Origin: Verrucomicrobia bacterium UBA3841
Lineage (GTDB): Bacteria; Verrucomicrobiota; Kiritimatiellia; RFP12; UBA1067
Assembly (NCBI GenBank): GCA_002392765.1
Contig: DGHT01000017.1
Coordinates: 3,116 to 30,527, forward strand
DNA length: 27,412 nt
Reading direction: 5' to 3'
The notes beneath the pieces were generated by a model, which was not told where the DNA came from, did no database searches, and worked only from the letters and a program-made list of their open reading frames with translations. Positions 8,348 through 15,773 of this stretch are shown piece after piece (position 1 is the stretch's first letter; the number at the start of each line of letters is the position of its first letter). The position numbers and the translations under genes are program-made.

Positions 8348-8368
8348 GAACGGCCGTCTCGGCCGTTT
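8348..8368. repeat. Hairpin with TCT loop between heptamer arrays
   Basis: AACGGCCG, loop TCT, CGGCCGTT forms a perfect 8-bp stem, and a G-T pair extends it. The preceding CTGGGGGAACG matches, in reverse, the flank of the GAACGGACG hairpins at 27191-27211 and 27323-27343, so it is the same element with a changed stem. Confidence 0.8.
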
Positions 8369-8396
8369 GAACGGGGAACAGGGAACAGGGAACGGA
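8369..8396. repeat. GAACGGG/GAACAGG heptamer array
   Basis: Four 7-base units (GAACGGG, GAACAGG twice, GAACGGA), directly after the TCT-loop hairpin. Confidence 0.85.
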
Positions 8397-8421
8397 GAGG
8401 GCTGCATAATACAAGGAGATG

Positions 8422-8467
8422 CGTATCCCCCGAGTTATCAGGAATTCCTGATAAGCCGGGGGATACG
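8422..8467. repeat. 46-bp hairpin with inner 20-bp palindrome
   Basis: The 11-base arms CGTATCCCCCG (8422-8432) and CGGGGGATACG (8457-8467) enclose the perfect palindrome TTATCAGGAATTCCTGATAA (8435-8454). It starts a few bases after a CAAGGAGATG head (8412-8421), the head also found on the other hairpin elements. No T-run follows, so an ordinary intrinsic terminator is unlikely. Confidence 0.85.
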
Positions 8468-8472
8468 TCCGC

Positions 8473-8493
8473 GGCGGTCGCGGGGCGACCGCC
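8473..8493. repeat. GC-rich perfect hairpin
   Basis: GGCGGTCGC, loop GGG, GCGACCGCC: a 9-bp perfect stem five bases after the 46-bp hairpin. It is not followed by a T-run. Confidence 0.85.
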
Positions 8494-8631
8494 CTACTGG
8501 GTTTTGCAACAGCCTCATTAAAAAAACGCTGGATTCGGTAAAACCGGATGCTTTGTACGGAGTGCGGCGTAAATTTCAAATGCGAAACCCTGGGGTCTGT
8601 ACGATTTGAGCAAAACCAACAAGCGAAAATA

Positions 8632-8640
8632 TGGTATAAT
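8632..8640 (+). promoter_or_regulatory. thrC operon promoter (extended -10)
   Basis: TGG followed by TATAAT gives an extended -10 element. No good -35 is present at the right distance, which extended -10 promoters tolerate. Initiation near 8647 would give a leader of about 24 bases containing the GAGGAAAA ribosome-binding site. It probably serves the run of genes from thrC to murF. Confidence 0.6.
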
Positions 8641-8670
8641 ATTAGGATATTATAGAATGAGGAAAACCAA

Positions 8671-10080
8671 ATGAAATTCATATCTACAAGAAAAGGATCG
8701 GAGGCGACGGCGCCCGAAACCGTGTTCAAGGGTCTTGCGCCAGACGGCGGACTGTATGTGCCTGTTATGGGGGAAGAGGGAAGAGGGAACAGGGAAGAGG
8801 GAACAGGGGACTGGTCCACACTGGCGGACGCCGAAAGGTTCGTCCTCGCCGCGTTCTTCGGGGACTTCCCGGAAACTGTGCGCGAAGAGGCCGTCCAGAG
8901 ACTCCTCTCCCGATTTCCGGCGGGCGATCCCGTTCCGCTGAATGAAGCGGCCGGCATGGAGATACTCGAGCTTTTCCACGGCAGGACCGGCGCATTCAAG
9001 GATGTCGCCCTTTCGATGCTCCCGGTGTTCATGCGGCACGCGGCGGCGGGACGCAAGGTCCTCGTCCTTACGGCGACGAGCGGCGACACCGGCAGCGCCG
9101 CGATGCAGGGTTTCGCGGGAGTCGACGGTACGCAGGTGGCTGTGTTCTTCCCGAACACCGGAACCTCGCGCATACAGAGGCTCCAGATGACGACCCCGCA
9201 GGAGGCCAACGTGCACGCCATCGCGATAAGAGGCAATTTCGACGATGCGCAGGCCGCCGTGAAGCGCATATTCGCGGACGAATCGATTGCGGCGGAAGCC
9301 GCCGCGAAGGGCGTCGCCCTTTCCAGCGCGAACTCGATCAACACGGGGCGCCTCGTTCCGCAGATCGGCTACTATCTGAACACGGCGGCCAGAATCAAGG
9401 CGAAATACGGCGGGAGCGGCGAATTCGACGTGGCGGTTCCGTCGGGGAACTTCGGCAACATCCTTGCCGCTTTCTACGCCAAGGCTCTCGGAGCTCCGAT
9501 ACGCAAATTCGTCTGCGCCTCGAACGTGAACGACGTGCTGGCGAGATTCGTGCGCACAGGAGTGTACGATCCCGGCGACAGATTCACGGTGACGAACACG
9601 CCGTCGATGGACATCCGGAAATCGTCGAACGTCGAACGGCTCGTCTGGATCCTGAACGGCGGGGACTGCGAAAAGACGGACGCGCTCATGCGCGATCTCG
9701 CGCAGAGGGGGCGCTACGCGCTCGACGACGCGGCGAAGGCGCGCCTTTTCGCGGAATTCGAGGGGGGAGTGGCGACGCCCGAAGAGACGGAGGCGGAGAT
9801 GCGAAGAGTCTACGGCGAATCCGGATACATACTCGATCCGCACACTGCCGTGGCCTCGTTCGTCGCGAAAAAGCTGGGTTATCCGAAAGCAGGCGTCCCG
9901 CTCGTCGTCGCCGCGACCGCGACGCCGTACAAGTTCCCGGAGACTTGCCTCAAGGCGTTCGGGAAGGATCTGCTCGACAATCCGCCGGAAAGCTTCCGCG
10001 ACCTCGAAAAACTGCCGCAGACGCAGGACAGGGTCGTGGACGTGGACGGCATAGACGATGCCGTGAGGTCGCTCTTTTGA
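8671..10080 (+). CDS. thrC: Threonine synthase
   Basis: Makes threonine from O-phosphohomoserine using pyridoxal phosphate. The 469-residue protein starts with the family N-terminus (MKFISTRKGSEATAPETVF, then GLAPDGGLYVP). The cofactor lysine is in GRTGAFKD (Lys110). Phosphate-binding and structural motifs follow: LTATSGDTGSAA, SGNFGN and DPHTAVASF. An AGGAAAA site precedes the ATG. Residues about 33-46 (GEEGRGNREEGTGD region) are encoded by six GGGAANN-type heptamers, an in-frame run not expected in the family, placed right after the conserved GGLYVP. The rest of the frame is intact, so the enzyme is probably active. The stop codon overlaps the TTG start of the next gene. Confidence 0.96.
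   Translation: MKFISTRKGSEATAPETVFKGLAPDGGLYVPVMGEEGRGNREEGTGDWSTLADAERFVLAAFFGDFPETVREEAVQRLLSRFPAGDPVPLNEAAGMEILELFHGRTGAFKDVALSMLPVFMRHAAAGRKVLVLTATSGDTGSAAMQGFAGVDGTQVAVFFPNTGTSRIQRLQMTTPQEANVHAIAIRGNFDDAQAAVKRIFADESIAAEAAAKGVALSSANSINTGRLVPQIGYYLNTAARIKAKYGGSGEFDVAVPSGNFGNILAAFYAKALGAPIRKFVCASNVNDVLARFVRTGVYDPGDRFTVTNTPSMDIRKSSNVERLVWILNGGDCEKTDALMRDLAQRGRYALDDAAKARLFAEFEGGVATPEETEAEMRRVYGESGYILDPHTAVASFVAKKLGYPKAGVPLVVAATATPYKFPETCLKAFGKDLLDNPPESFRDLEKLPQTQDRVVDVDGIDDAVRSLF
8769..8810. repeat. Heptamer array inside thrC
   Basis: Six 7-base units (GGGGGAA, GAGGGAA twice, CAGGGAA, GAGGGAA, CAGGGGA), 42 bases, so the frame is kept and 14 residues are encoded. The same motif forms the non-coding arrays 400 bases upstream. 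Confidence 0.9.
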
Positions 10081-10742
10081 AAACGCCTCCCGTCCATATC
10101 ATCTACGAAGACGCGGAAATTGTCGCGATAGACAAGCCCGCAGGCCTTCTTTCCGTGCATACGCGCCTTGAGGGGCGCACGATGCGCGAGAGCCAGACGA
10201 CTGCGGAGAACCTGCTTACCTGGTGGGTGCGCAAGGGCCAGGCGAAAAGCAGCAAGCGCGTGTGGCCCGTGCACCGTCTCGACCGGGAGACGAGCGGCGT
10301 CATGATGTTCGCAAAATCAGAGAAGCTCGCCGACGCCATACGCGACAGATGGAACGAACTCACCTCCAAGGAGTACTGCGCGATCGTCGCGGGCGAAATG
10401 GAAAGCCCTTCGGGGAAGTACGTGTCGTATCTCGCCGAAGACCCCAGGACGTTCCGCGTGTTCAGCGTAGAGAATCCCGCCGACGGAAAGAAGGCGGTTA
10501 CCGAATGGACGCAGGAAGCCGCGCGCGCAGGCAGATCGTTCGTCAGAATACGCCTCAAGAGCGGACGCAAGCACCAGATACGCGTGCAGTTCGCCGAAGC
10601 CGGGCATCCCGTCGTCGGCGACAGGCGCTACGGAGGCGCGAAAGCGCCGCGCATGTTCCTGCATTCGAGCGCCCTTTCCTTCACGCACCCGGACACCGGG
10701 AAAAAATTCGAATGGCAATCCCCATGCCCCTTCTCGCTATGA
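10077..10742 (+). CDS. RluA-family RNA pseudouridine synthase
   Basis: A 221-residue enzyme expected to convert specific uridines in rRNA or tRNA to pseudouridine. It shows VAIDKPAGLLSVHT, the catalytic HRLDRETSGVMMFAK motif (Asp69), YCAIVAGE, and the C-terminal RLKSGRKHQIRVQFAEAGHPVVGDRRYG. There is no S4 domain, as in RluA/TruC-type short members. The frame is open well upstream inside thrC, but homology begins at KTPPVHIIYEDAEIVAIDKP. I therefore choose the TTG at 10077, which overlaps the thrC stop (TTGA) and has GAGG 8 bases before it. Its stop overlaps the aroQ start by four bases (ATGA). The RNA target cannot be told from sequence. Confidence 0.9.
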   Translation: MKTPPVHIIYEDAEIVAIDKPAGLLSVHTRLEGRTMRESQTTAENLLTWWVRKGQAKSSKRVWPVHRLDRETSGVMMFAKSEKLADAIRDRWNELTSKEYCAIVAGEMESPSGKYVSYLAEDPRTFRVFSVENPADGKKAVTEWTQEAARAGRSFVRIRLKSGRKHQIRVQFAEAGHPVVGDRRYGGAKAPRMFLHSSALSFTHPDTGKKFEWQSPCPFSL

Positions 10743-11170
10743 AAATACTTGTTTTGAACGGACCGAACCTGAACATGCTAGGAGTGCGCGAACCGCACCT
10801 CTACGGAAGCCGGACGTACGCGGATCTCGTCGCGTTCATCGGCGAAAAGGCCGCCGCGCTCGGCGTGGAGGCGGAAGTCAGACAGACGAACCACGAAGGG
10901 ACGCTTGTCGACTGGATACAGGAATCGCGCGGCGCGTTCGACGCGATCGTCCTGAACGCGGCTGCGTACACGCACACTTCCGTGGCGGTTCTCGACGCTT
11001 TGAAGGCGGCGCAGACGCCCGTGGCGGAAGTCCACCTTACAGAGCCGAAGGAGCGCGAAAGCTTCCGGCGCGTATCGTATGTCGCGATGGCCGCCGAGAA
11101 GACGTTTTCGGGAAGAGGGTTCGATTCGTACGCGGACGCCCTCGCATGGTTTGCATCGAAAGGAGCGTAG
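10739..11170 (+). CDS. aroQ: 3-dehydroquinate dehydratase, type II
   Basis: Third step of the shikimate pathway: 3-dehydroquinate to 3-dehydroshikimate. At 143 residues it has the normal size of the type II dodecameric enzyme. Visible motifs are LVLNGPNLNMLGVREPHLYG (N-terminal, with Arg and Tyr of the active-site lid), QTNHEGTLVDWIQ, LNAAAYTHTSVAVLDAL and EVHLTEPKERESFR, where the His is catalytic. The residues after that His (TEPKERESF) differ somewhat from the usual SNIHAREPF. The ATG overlaps the upstream stop in an ATGA, so translation is probably coupled. Confidence 0.95.
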   Translation: MKILVLNGPNLNMLGVREPHLYGSRTYADLVAFIGEKAAALGVEAEVRQTNHEGTLVDWIQESRGAFDAIVLNAAAYTHTSVAVLDALKAAQTPVAEVHLTEPKERESFRRVSYVAMAAEKTFSGRGFDSYADALAWFASKGA

Positions 11171-11175
11171 GGGAA

Positions 11176-11430
11176 ATGCCGGTGTACAGATACGAAGCGA
11201 CGGATCCCGCGAAGAAATCGTGCGCCAGGTGCGCCAACGGATTCGAAATCATGCAGAAGCTCGCAGACGCGAAACTGACGGCGTGCCCCGATTGCGGGGC
11301 GAGCGTGATGCGCGTCATCGCCGCGCCGGCGCTCGCGCATTCGAAGACGGATCTGCACTACAGGGCCAAACGCGCCGGGTTCCACACCCTCAAGCGCGTG
11401 GGGAAAGGCGAATACGAAAAAATGTACTGA
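11176..11430 (+). CDS. FmdB-type zinc-ribbon protein
   Basis: An 84-residue small protein starting MPVYRYEAT, the usual FmdB-family opening. It carries two Cys pairs, CARC and CPDC, that can form one zinc ribbon, and a basic C-terminal half. The family is widespread and described as putative regulatory or zinc-binding; its role is not known. I start at 11176 rather than the in-frame ATG at 11146, because AGGGGA sits just before it, homology begins there, and the earlier start would lie within aroQ. It follows aroQ by 5 bases. Confidence 0.88.
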   Translation: MPVYRYEATDPAKKSCARCANGFEIMQKLADAKLTACPDCGASVMRVIAAPALAHSKTDLHYRAKRAGFHTLKRVGKGEYEKMY

Positions 11431-11464
11431 CGGCGGAAGCGCCGGAGCGGGAGACACCGGAAAC

Positions 11465-12112
11465 ATGAAATACGAAATACTGCCGTCGCTCTTGGGAGCG
11501 GACATCGGGAACCTTCGCGAAGGCGTCGTCAAGGCGCGCGATTCCGGCGCGGACGCTCTCCATCTCGACATCATGGATCCGAACTTCGTGCCGAACATTT
11601 CGTTCGGGCCGGACGTCGTGAAGCTCGCAAGGACCGTCGCGCCGGAGCTGCCGCGCTGCGTGCATCTCATGATGCGTCGCCCGGACCTCTATCTCGAAAA
11701 GTTCGCTGCGGCCGGGGCGGACGCGATACAGGTGCACCTCGAGTCCGACTGCGATCTGCACTCCTGCCTCGCGCGCATACGCGCGCTGGGAATCAAGAAC
11801 GCGCTCGTGGTGAACCCGGAGACGCCGGCGGAGAAAACGCTTCCGTATCTGAAAGAGGTCGACGGGATTCTCGTGATGACCGTCCATCCGGGCTACGGCG
11901 GACAGTCGTTCATAAGCGAATGCCTGCCGAAAATCTCCTTCATCCGCGCCGCCGCGCCCGAACTGGACATAATGATCGACGGGGGCGGGAACGGGCAGAC
12001 GATCCCCCTTTCGGCGAAGGCCGGCGCCAACCAGTTTGTCGCAGGGAGTTTTCTGTACCGCGCACCCGACATGAAAGCGGCGGTGGAGGATTTGAGGGAG
12101 CGGCTTAAATGA
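11465..12112 (+). CDS. rpe: Ribulose-phosphate 3-epimerase
   Basis: Interconverts ribulose 5-phosphate and xylulose 5-phosphate in the pentose phosphate pathway. The 215-residue TIM-barrel protein has PSLLGADIGNL, HLDIMDPNFVPNISFGPDVV (metal-binding His and Asp), HLMMRRPDLYL, MTVHPGYGGQSFI and MIDGGGNGQTI followed by AGANQFVAGSFLY (phosphate-binding loops). It has DPNFVPN where most homologues have DGHFVPN, a small change beside the metal site. Its TGA overlaps the next gene's ATG by four bases. Confidence 0.95.
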   Translation: MKYEILPSLLGADIGNLREGVVKARDSGADALHLDIMDPNFVPNISFGPDVVKLARTVAPELPRCVHLMMRRPDLYLEKFAAAGADAIQVHLESDCDLHSCLARIRALGIKNALVVNPETPAEKTLPYLKEVDGILVMTVHPGYGGQSFISECLPKISFIRAAAPELDIMIDGGGNGQTIPLSAKAGANQFVAGSFLYRAPDMKAAVEDLRERLK

Positions 12113-13494
12113 CCATCCCGACACTCGTTGCGATCGCGGCGGCGACGAATTTCACGGGCGTGGTGACGTTCTCGCGCGGCGACATCCCCTTCTGCTTCGT
12201 ACAGGAGCAATCCGGGGCGGTATGGAGGGTTGAATGCAAGGAAGGCCTTCCTCCGGACGCCGGCAGCGAGGTGGCGGTTTGCGGAACGATTGAACCTTCC
12301 ATAAAGCCGCGCATCGAAAATGCCACGGTGGAAAAGCGCGGCAGCGCCCCCATTCCGTCTCCGCAGGAGACGACGATAGAGGAGATATTCAAGGAAATCA
12401 TGCCCTACGGCATATCGTCGTGGTACGGCAGGACGCTGTCGGTCGAAGGAATGCTCAGAGACATCAACCGCCGCAAATCGACCACCCAGCTTCTTGTCGG
12501 CGAGGGAGAACAGAACATCCAGGTCGAAATCCCGTACATGCTGGAGGAGTCGCTGCCGCCGAAACTCGTTCTCGGCGCGCGCGTGCGCGTGACCGGGGCG
12601 CTCGCGTACACGTCGATCGAGAACATCGAGGACAACGTGTACGGGCGCATCGAGAACGTGGAATTGATACCCATGTCGAAAAACGACGTCAAAGTCGTGA
12701 AGCGCGCCCCGAAGCCACCGTTCTGGACGGGAAAGCGCGTCGCCGCGGCGGGCGGGATCACCGCCGGTGTCATTGCGATTCTTCTCGTATGGCTGGCGAC
12801 TCTGAGAAGCATGGTAAGAAAGCGGACGAACGAACTTGCGGAATCGATTCGCGAAAAAGAGACGACGAAGATCGAGGCGGACGCGGCGCGGCGCGAAAGA
12901 CTGCGCCTCGCGGCGGATCTGCACGACGGCTTCCAGCAGTATCTCGCAGGTGCCATGTTCCGCCTGAAGGCCGCCGCGAACTATCTGCCCGCGGAGGCAT
13001 CGAAGAGCCGAGAACAGCTCGACATGGTGCGTCAGGCCCTGCAGCACACCCAGAACGGACTGAGAGCCACGCTTTGGGCGATGAACGAGGAAAGCGAAGG
13101 TCCCGAATCGCTTACGGAACTTCTCCAGTACGTATCCCACAGGATGGCGCACTGGGACAAGATAGTGAAAATCGTGTCGCGCGGACAGGAACGCAAAGTG
13201 GCGCGGAAATGCTGCGGTTCGCTCCTGCTCGTCGTGCAGGAGGCGGTAGGAAACGCCATACGGCACGGGCGGGCGAAGTCCATCGAGGTGAGAGTGGAAT
13301 TCTCCGCCGCGATGATCGAGCTTGCTGTGAAGGACGACGGTTGCGGTTTCGACGCGTCAAGGCAGGACGCGGGACATTACGGACTCAAGACGATGGAACG
13401 CAGGGTGACGGAACTGGGCGGCACGATGCATATCGATTCGTCGCCCGGCAAGGGAACGTGCGTACGGTTTGAAATCCCGAACGGAAAGGTCTGA
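12109..13494 (+). CDS. Sensor histidine kinase with OB-fold-like N-terminal sensor
   Basis: A 461-residue membrane kinase of the NarX/LiaS (HisKA_3) type. A short hydrophobic N-terminus (about 1-14) may be a signal sequence. Two beta-rich OB-like segments follow (about 15-70 and 95-195; FTGVVTFSRGDIPFCFVQEQ and LSVEGMLRDINRR), then one membrane segment (about 208-226). The phospho-acceptor is in LAADLHDGFQQYLAG (His272), and the ATPase domain shows QEAVGNAIRHG, DDGCGFD and HYGLKTMERRV. The outside OB-like pair presumably senses a ligand, which I cannot name. No response regulator is adjacent, so it is an orphan here. It is translationally coupled to rpe and sits 3 bases before murF, an odd setting for a kinase. 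Confidence 0.88.
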   Translation: MTIPTLVAIAAATNFTGVVTFSRGDIPFCFVQEQSGAVWRVECKEGLPPDAGSEVAVCGTIEPSIKPRIENATVEKRGSAPIPSPQETTIEEIFKEIMPYGISSWYGRTLSVEGMLRDINRRKSTTQLLVGEGEQNIQVEIPYMLEESLPPKLVLGARVRVTGALAYTSIENIEDNVYGRIENVELIPMSKNDVKVVKRAPKPPFWTGKRVAAAGGITAGVIAILLVWLATLRSMVRKRTNELAESIREKETTKIEADAARRERLRLAADLHDGFQQYLAGAMFRLKAAANYLPAEASKSREQLDMVRQALQHTQNGLRATLWAMNEESEGPESLTELLQYVSHRMAHWDKIVKIVSRGQERKVARKCCGSLLLVVQEAVGNAIRHGRAKSIEVRVEFSAAMIELAVKDDGCGFDASRQDAGHYGLKTMERRVTELGGTMHIDSSPGKGTCVRFEIPNGKV

Positions 13495-13497
13495 AGC

Positions 13498-14652
13498 ATG
13501 ATAGACATAGACAATCTCGAATTCAGCGGCGCGACGACCGACAGCCGCAAGGTGGTCCCCGGCTCGATTTTCATCGCCCTCAAGGGAGAGAAGGCGGACG
13601 GACGCGATTTCATCAAGTCCGCGCTCGACAAGGGAGCCGCGGGGATAATCGACGGCTTCGCCGAACTCGACGAGGCCGCATCCCGCTACAGGGCCGGGCT
13701 CAAGGCGAAAGTCGCGGGCGTGACCGGATCGGCCGGCAAAACCACTGCCAAGGAGTTTCTACGCTCTTTCCTTTCCGCGCTAGGCAGGACAAGCGCGACG
13801 GAGGGCAACTACAACAACCACATCGGCCTTCCGATGACGATTCTCAACTGTCCGCGAGACGCGGAATATCTCGTTCTCGAAATGGGAACGAACCATCCGG
13901 GCGAGATAGCGCACCTTTGCGACATCGCCTCGCCCGACTCGGGGCTGGTTACAGGGATCGGAACGGCCCACATCGAATTTTTCAAGACGCGCGAGGCGAT
14001 CGCTCGGGAGAAAGGAACCCTTCCGGCGCGGGTGAAGGATTTCGCAGCCGTCCCCGGCGACTCCGACATGCTGCCTGTCTTCCGCGAAATGGCCGGGGCG
14101 AAACTCGTCGAAGCGGACTGCGCCCTCCCGTGGATGAAAGCCGCGCTCGCGGACGTGCTGCCCGGACGGCACAACGTGTCGAACGCTTCGCTCGCGTTCG
14201 CGCTGGCGTCGCGCTACGGGCTCGACCGCGAATCCGCCGTCAAATCGCTGGCGACATTCTCGCTCCCCGGAGCGCGATGGAGAAAATCTTCCAAGAACGG
14301 CGTCAACTTCATAGACGACTCGTACAACGCGAGTCCCGATTCGATGAAAGCCGCGCTGGAGGCTTTTCTCGAAACGCCGTCGAAAGGACGCAAGATAGTT
14401 GTTCTGGGCGACATGTTCGAGCTTGGCGAAAACAGCGCCGCATTCCACAGGGAAGTCTTTTCGTTCGCGAAGAGCCTCGGATTCGATATGATCGTCGCCG
14501 TGGGGGGGATGTCCTGCGCGGCGGCGGACGGCGCACCGGGGTTTGCGTCCGCAGCGGAACTGAAGAAGAACCTTGAAAAATTTTTCCGCCCCGGCGACAC
14601 CGTGCTCCTGAAAGCGTCGCACGGCATGAATCTGACAGACGCGATATCATGA
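13498..14652 (+). CDS. murF: UDP-N-acetylmuramoyl-tripeptide--D-alanyl-D-alanine ligase
   Basis: Adds D-Ala-D-Ala to the UDP-MurNAc tripeptide, the last cytoplasmic step before the lipid-linked stage of peptidoglycan synthesis. Motifs: SGATTDSRKVVPGSIFIALKG (substrate-binding N-domain), VTGSAGKTTAKE (P-loop, about residues 75-86), EGNYNNHIGLPMTIL, LEMGTNHPGEI, DDSYNASPDSMKAAL (about 274-288) and VVLGDMFELG. At 384 residues it is shorter than many MurF proteins (about 450), mainly through compact N-terminal and central regions, but the conserved set is complete. The start lies 3 bases after the kinase stop. It seems to be the last gene of the thrC operon. Confidence 0.93.
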   Translation: MIDIDNLEFSGATTDSRKVVPGSIFIALKGEKADGRDFIKSALDKGAAGIIDGFAELDEAASRYRAGLKAKVAGVTGSAGKTTAKEFLRSFLSALGRTSATEGNYNNHIGLPMTILNCPRDAEYLVLEMGTNHPGEIAHLCDIASPDSGLVTGIGTAHIEFFKTREAIAREKGTLPARVKDFAAVPGDSDMLPVFREMAGAKLVEADCALPWMKAALADVLPGRHNVSNASLAFALASRYGLDRESAVKSLATFSLPGARWRKSSKNGVNFIDDSYNASPDSMKAALEAFLETPSKGRKIVVLGDMFELGENSAAFHREVFSFAKSLGFDMIVAVGGMSCAAADGAPGFASAAELKKNLEKFFRPGDTVLLKASHGMNLTDAIS

Positions 14653-14753
14653 CAGCGTTTTCGCCCAAGGAGATGCACAGTCCCGCGGCTTTCCCAGTCA
14701 ATTCACATTCTCCAATTCCACAATCCCTCAATTCGACAATTTCATAATCTATA
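14653..14753. other. Short intergenic region with degenerate repeat remnants
   Basis: The 101-base gap contains a lone CAAGGAGATG head (14666-14675) followed by a decayed hairpin, then an AT-richer stretch of CAATTCC-like words (14698-14740) with roughly 7-8-base spacing. CATAAT at 14743-14748 may be a -10 very near the next ATG, but no -35 supports it. Confidence 0.5.
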
Positions 14754-15470
14754 ATGGAACGGCTTCAGAACATACTTGCAAAAGCGGGCGTCGCGTCAAG
14801 GCGCGCGAGCGCCGCGATGATCGAGGCGGGGAGAGTCACGGCGGACGGCATCGTGATTCTGGCGCCGGGCGAACGCTTCGATCCGTCAAAGTGTCAAATC
14901 GCAGTTGACGGGAAACCGATTCCCGCCATGGAGAGAAAGCGCACGATCATGATGTACAAACCGGCCGGGGTTCTGTCTGCGGCAAGCGATCCGTTCGGCG
15001 GAAAGACGGTCGTCGACATCATTCGCGGCAAAATCCCCGAGCGCCTCGTCCCCGTGGGGCGTCTCGACAAGGATTCGGAGGGGCTCATTCTCCTGAGCAA
15101 CGACGGCGATCTCGCCCTGCGCCTCACCCATCCCAGATACGGACACGAAAAGACATACATCGTGAAAGTCGCGGGAAGATGGAGCGAAGAAAAGCTCGCG
15201 GCGCTGCGCTCGCCCGCTGAAATGCCGGACGGCTATGTGACGAAAGGCGCGAAAGTGCGTCTTTTGAGGGCGGAGGCGAACAACACCGCCGTCCTCGAAT
15301 TCAAACTCGGAGAGGGACGCAAACGCCAGATCCGCTACACATGCTCGGCGGCGCATTTGACCGTTCTTTCGCTCAAGCGTATAGCTATCGGACGGCTGTA
15401 TCTGCCCAAAGAAATGAGAAGCGGCGAGTGGCGCGATCTTTCGCAGGAGGAAATCGCACTGCTCGCGTGA
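14754..15470 (+). CDS. RsuA/RluB-family rRNA pseudouridine synthase
   Basis: A 238-residue protein with an N-terminal S4 RNA-binding domain (ERLQNILAKAGVASRRASAAMIEAGRVTADG, residues 2-32) and a pseudouridine synthase domain. The catalytic motif is VGRLDKDSEGLILLSNDGDLALRLTHP (Asp105). The usual RQIRRMLEAVGHPVxxLKR stretch reads RQIRYTCSAAHLTVLSLKR here, so the arginine after RQIR and the glycine-proline are replaced, though the spacing is kept. It likely modifies one uridine of the large- or small-subunit rRNA; RluB, RluE, RluF and RsuA cannot be separated safely. It probably heads a three-gene unit with the DUF167 and YrdC-like genes. Confidence 0.9.
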   Translation: MERLQNILAKAGVASRRASAAMIEAGRVTADGIVILAPGERFDPSKCQIAVDGKPIPAMERKRTIMMYKPAGVLSAASDPFGGKTVVDIIRGKIPERLVPVGRLDKDSEGLILLSNDGDLALRLTHPRYGHEKTYIVKVAGRWSEEKLAALRSPAEMPDGYVTKGAKVRLLRAEANNTAVLEFKLGEGRKRQIRYTCSAAHLTVLSLKRIAIGRLYLPKEMRSGEWRDLSQEEIALLA

Positions 15471-15482
15471 GAAAGGAACACC

Positions 15483-15773
15483 GTGGGAATGGATTTTTTG
15501 ACAGAGACGCCTGAAGGCGTCGTGATTTGCGTACGCGCCAAGCCGCGTTCGTCCAGAGCGGGCGTCGAAGGAGCCGCGAACGGCGCGCTCGTGGTGAAGA
15601 TACGCTCCGCGCCGGTAGACGGCAAGGCGAACAAGGAGTTGGTCGAAACGCTGGCGGAGGCGTTTTCAGTTCCGAAATCGCGAGTCTTGTTCAAATCTGG
15701 GGAAACCTCGAAAACGAAGCGGATGCTTCTAGCGGGCGTTTCAGCGGCGGATGTGGAAAGGGTCGTCAAATGA
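15483..15773 (+). CDS. DUF167/YggU family protein
   Basis: A 96-residue protein of the YggU/DUF167 family, whose function is unknown. Family motifs seen: VRAKPRSSRAGVEG, ALVVKIRSAPVDGKANKELVETLAE and VLFKSGETSKTKRMLL. The GTG at 15483 sits 5 bases after AAAGGA; an in-frame ATG at 15489 is an alternative that would drop two residues. Its TGA overlaps the ATG of the YrdC-like gene, so the two are likely translated together. Confidence 0.88.
   Translation: MGMDFLTETPEGVVICVRAKPRSSRAGVEGAANGALVVKIRSAPVDGKANKELVETLAEAFSVPKSRVLFKSGETSKTKRMLLAGVSAADVERVVK

Larger units (their letters stand above)
8189..8670. other. Intergenic region: heptamer arrays, hairpins and the thrC promoter
   Basis: This 482-base gap begins with five degenerate GAAGAGG-type heptamers (8189-8223). 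Hairpin modules follow, including GGGGG/CCCCC arms at 8225-8241 and CGCC-GAA-GGCG near 8263-8273, then two more heptamer runs, two long perfect hairpins and finally the thrC promoter. No coding region is credible here. The translated frames are compositionally biased readings of the repeats. Confidence 0.8.

Noticed and set aside
8422..8493. Intrinsic terminator of ychF
   Set aside because: The hairpins are strong but no T-run follows on the plus strand, and they lie more than 230 bases after the ychF stop.
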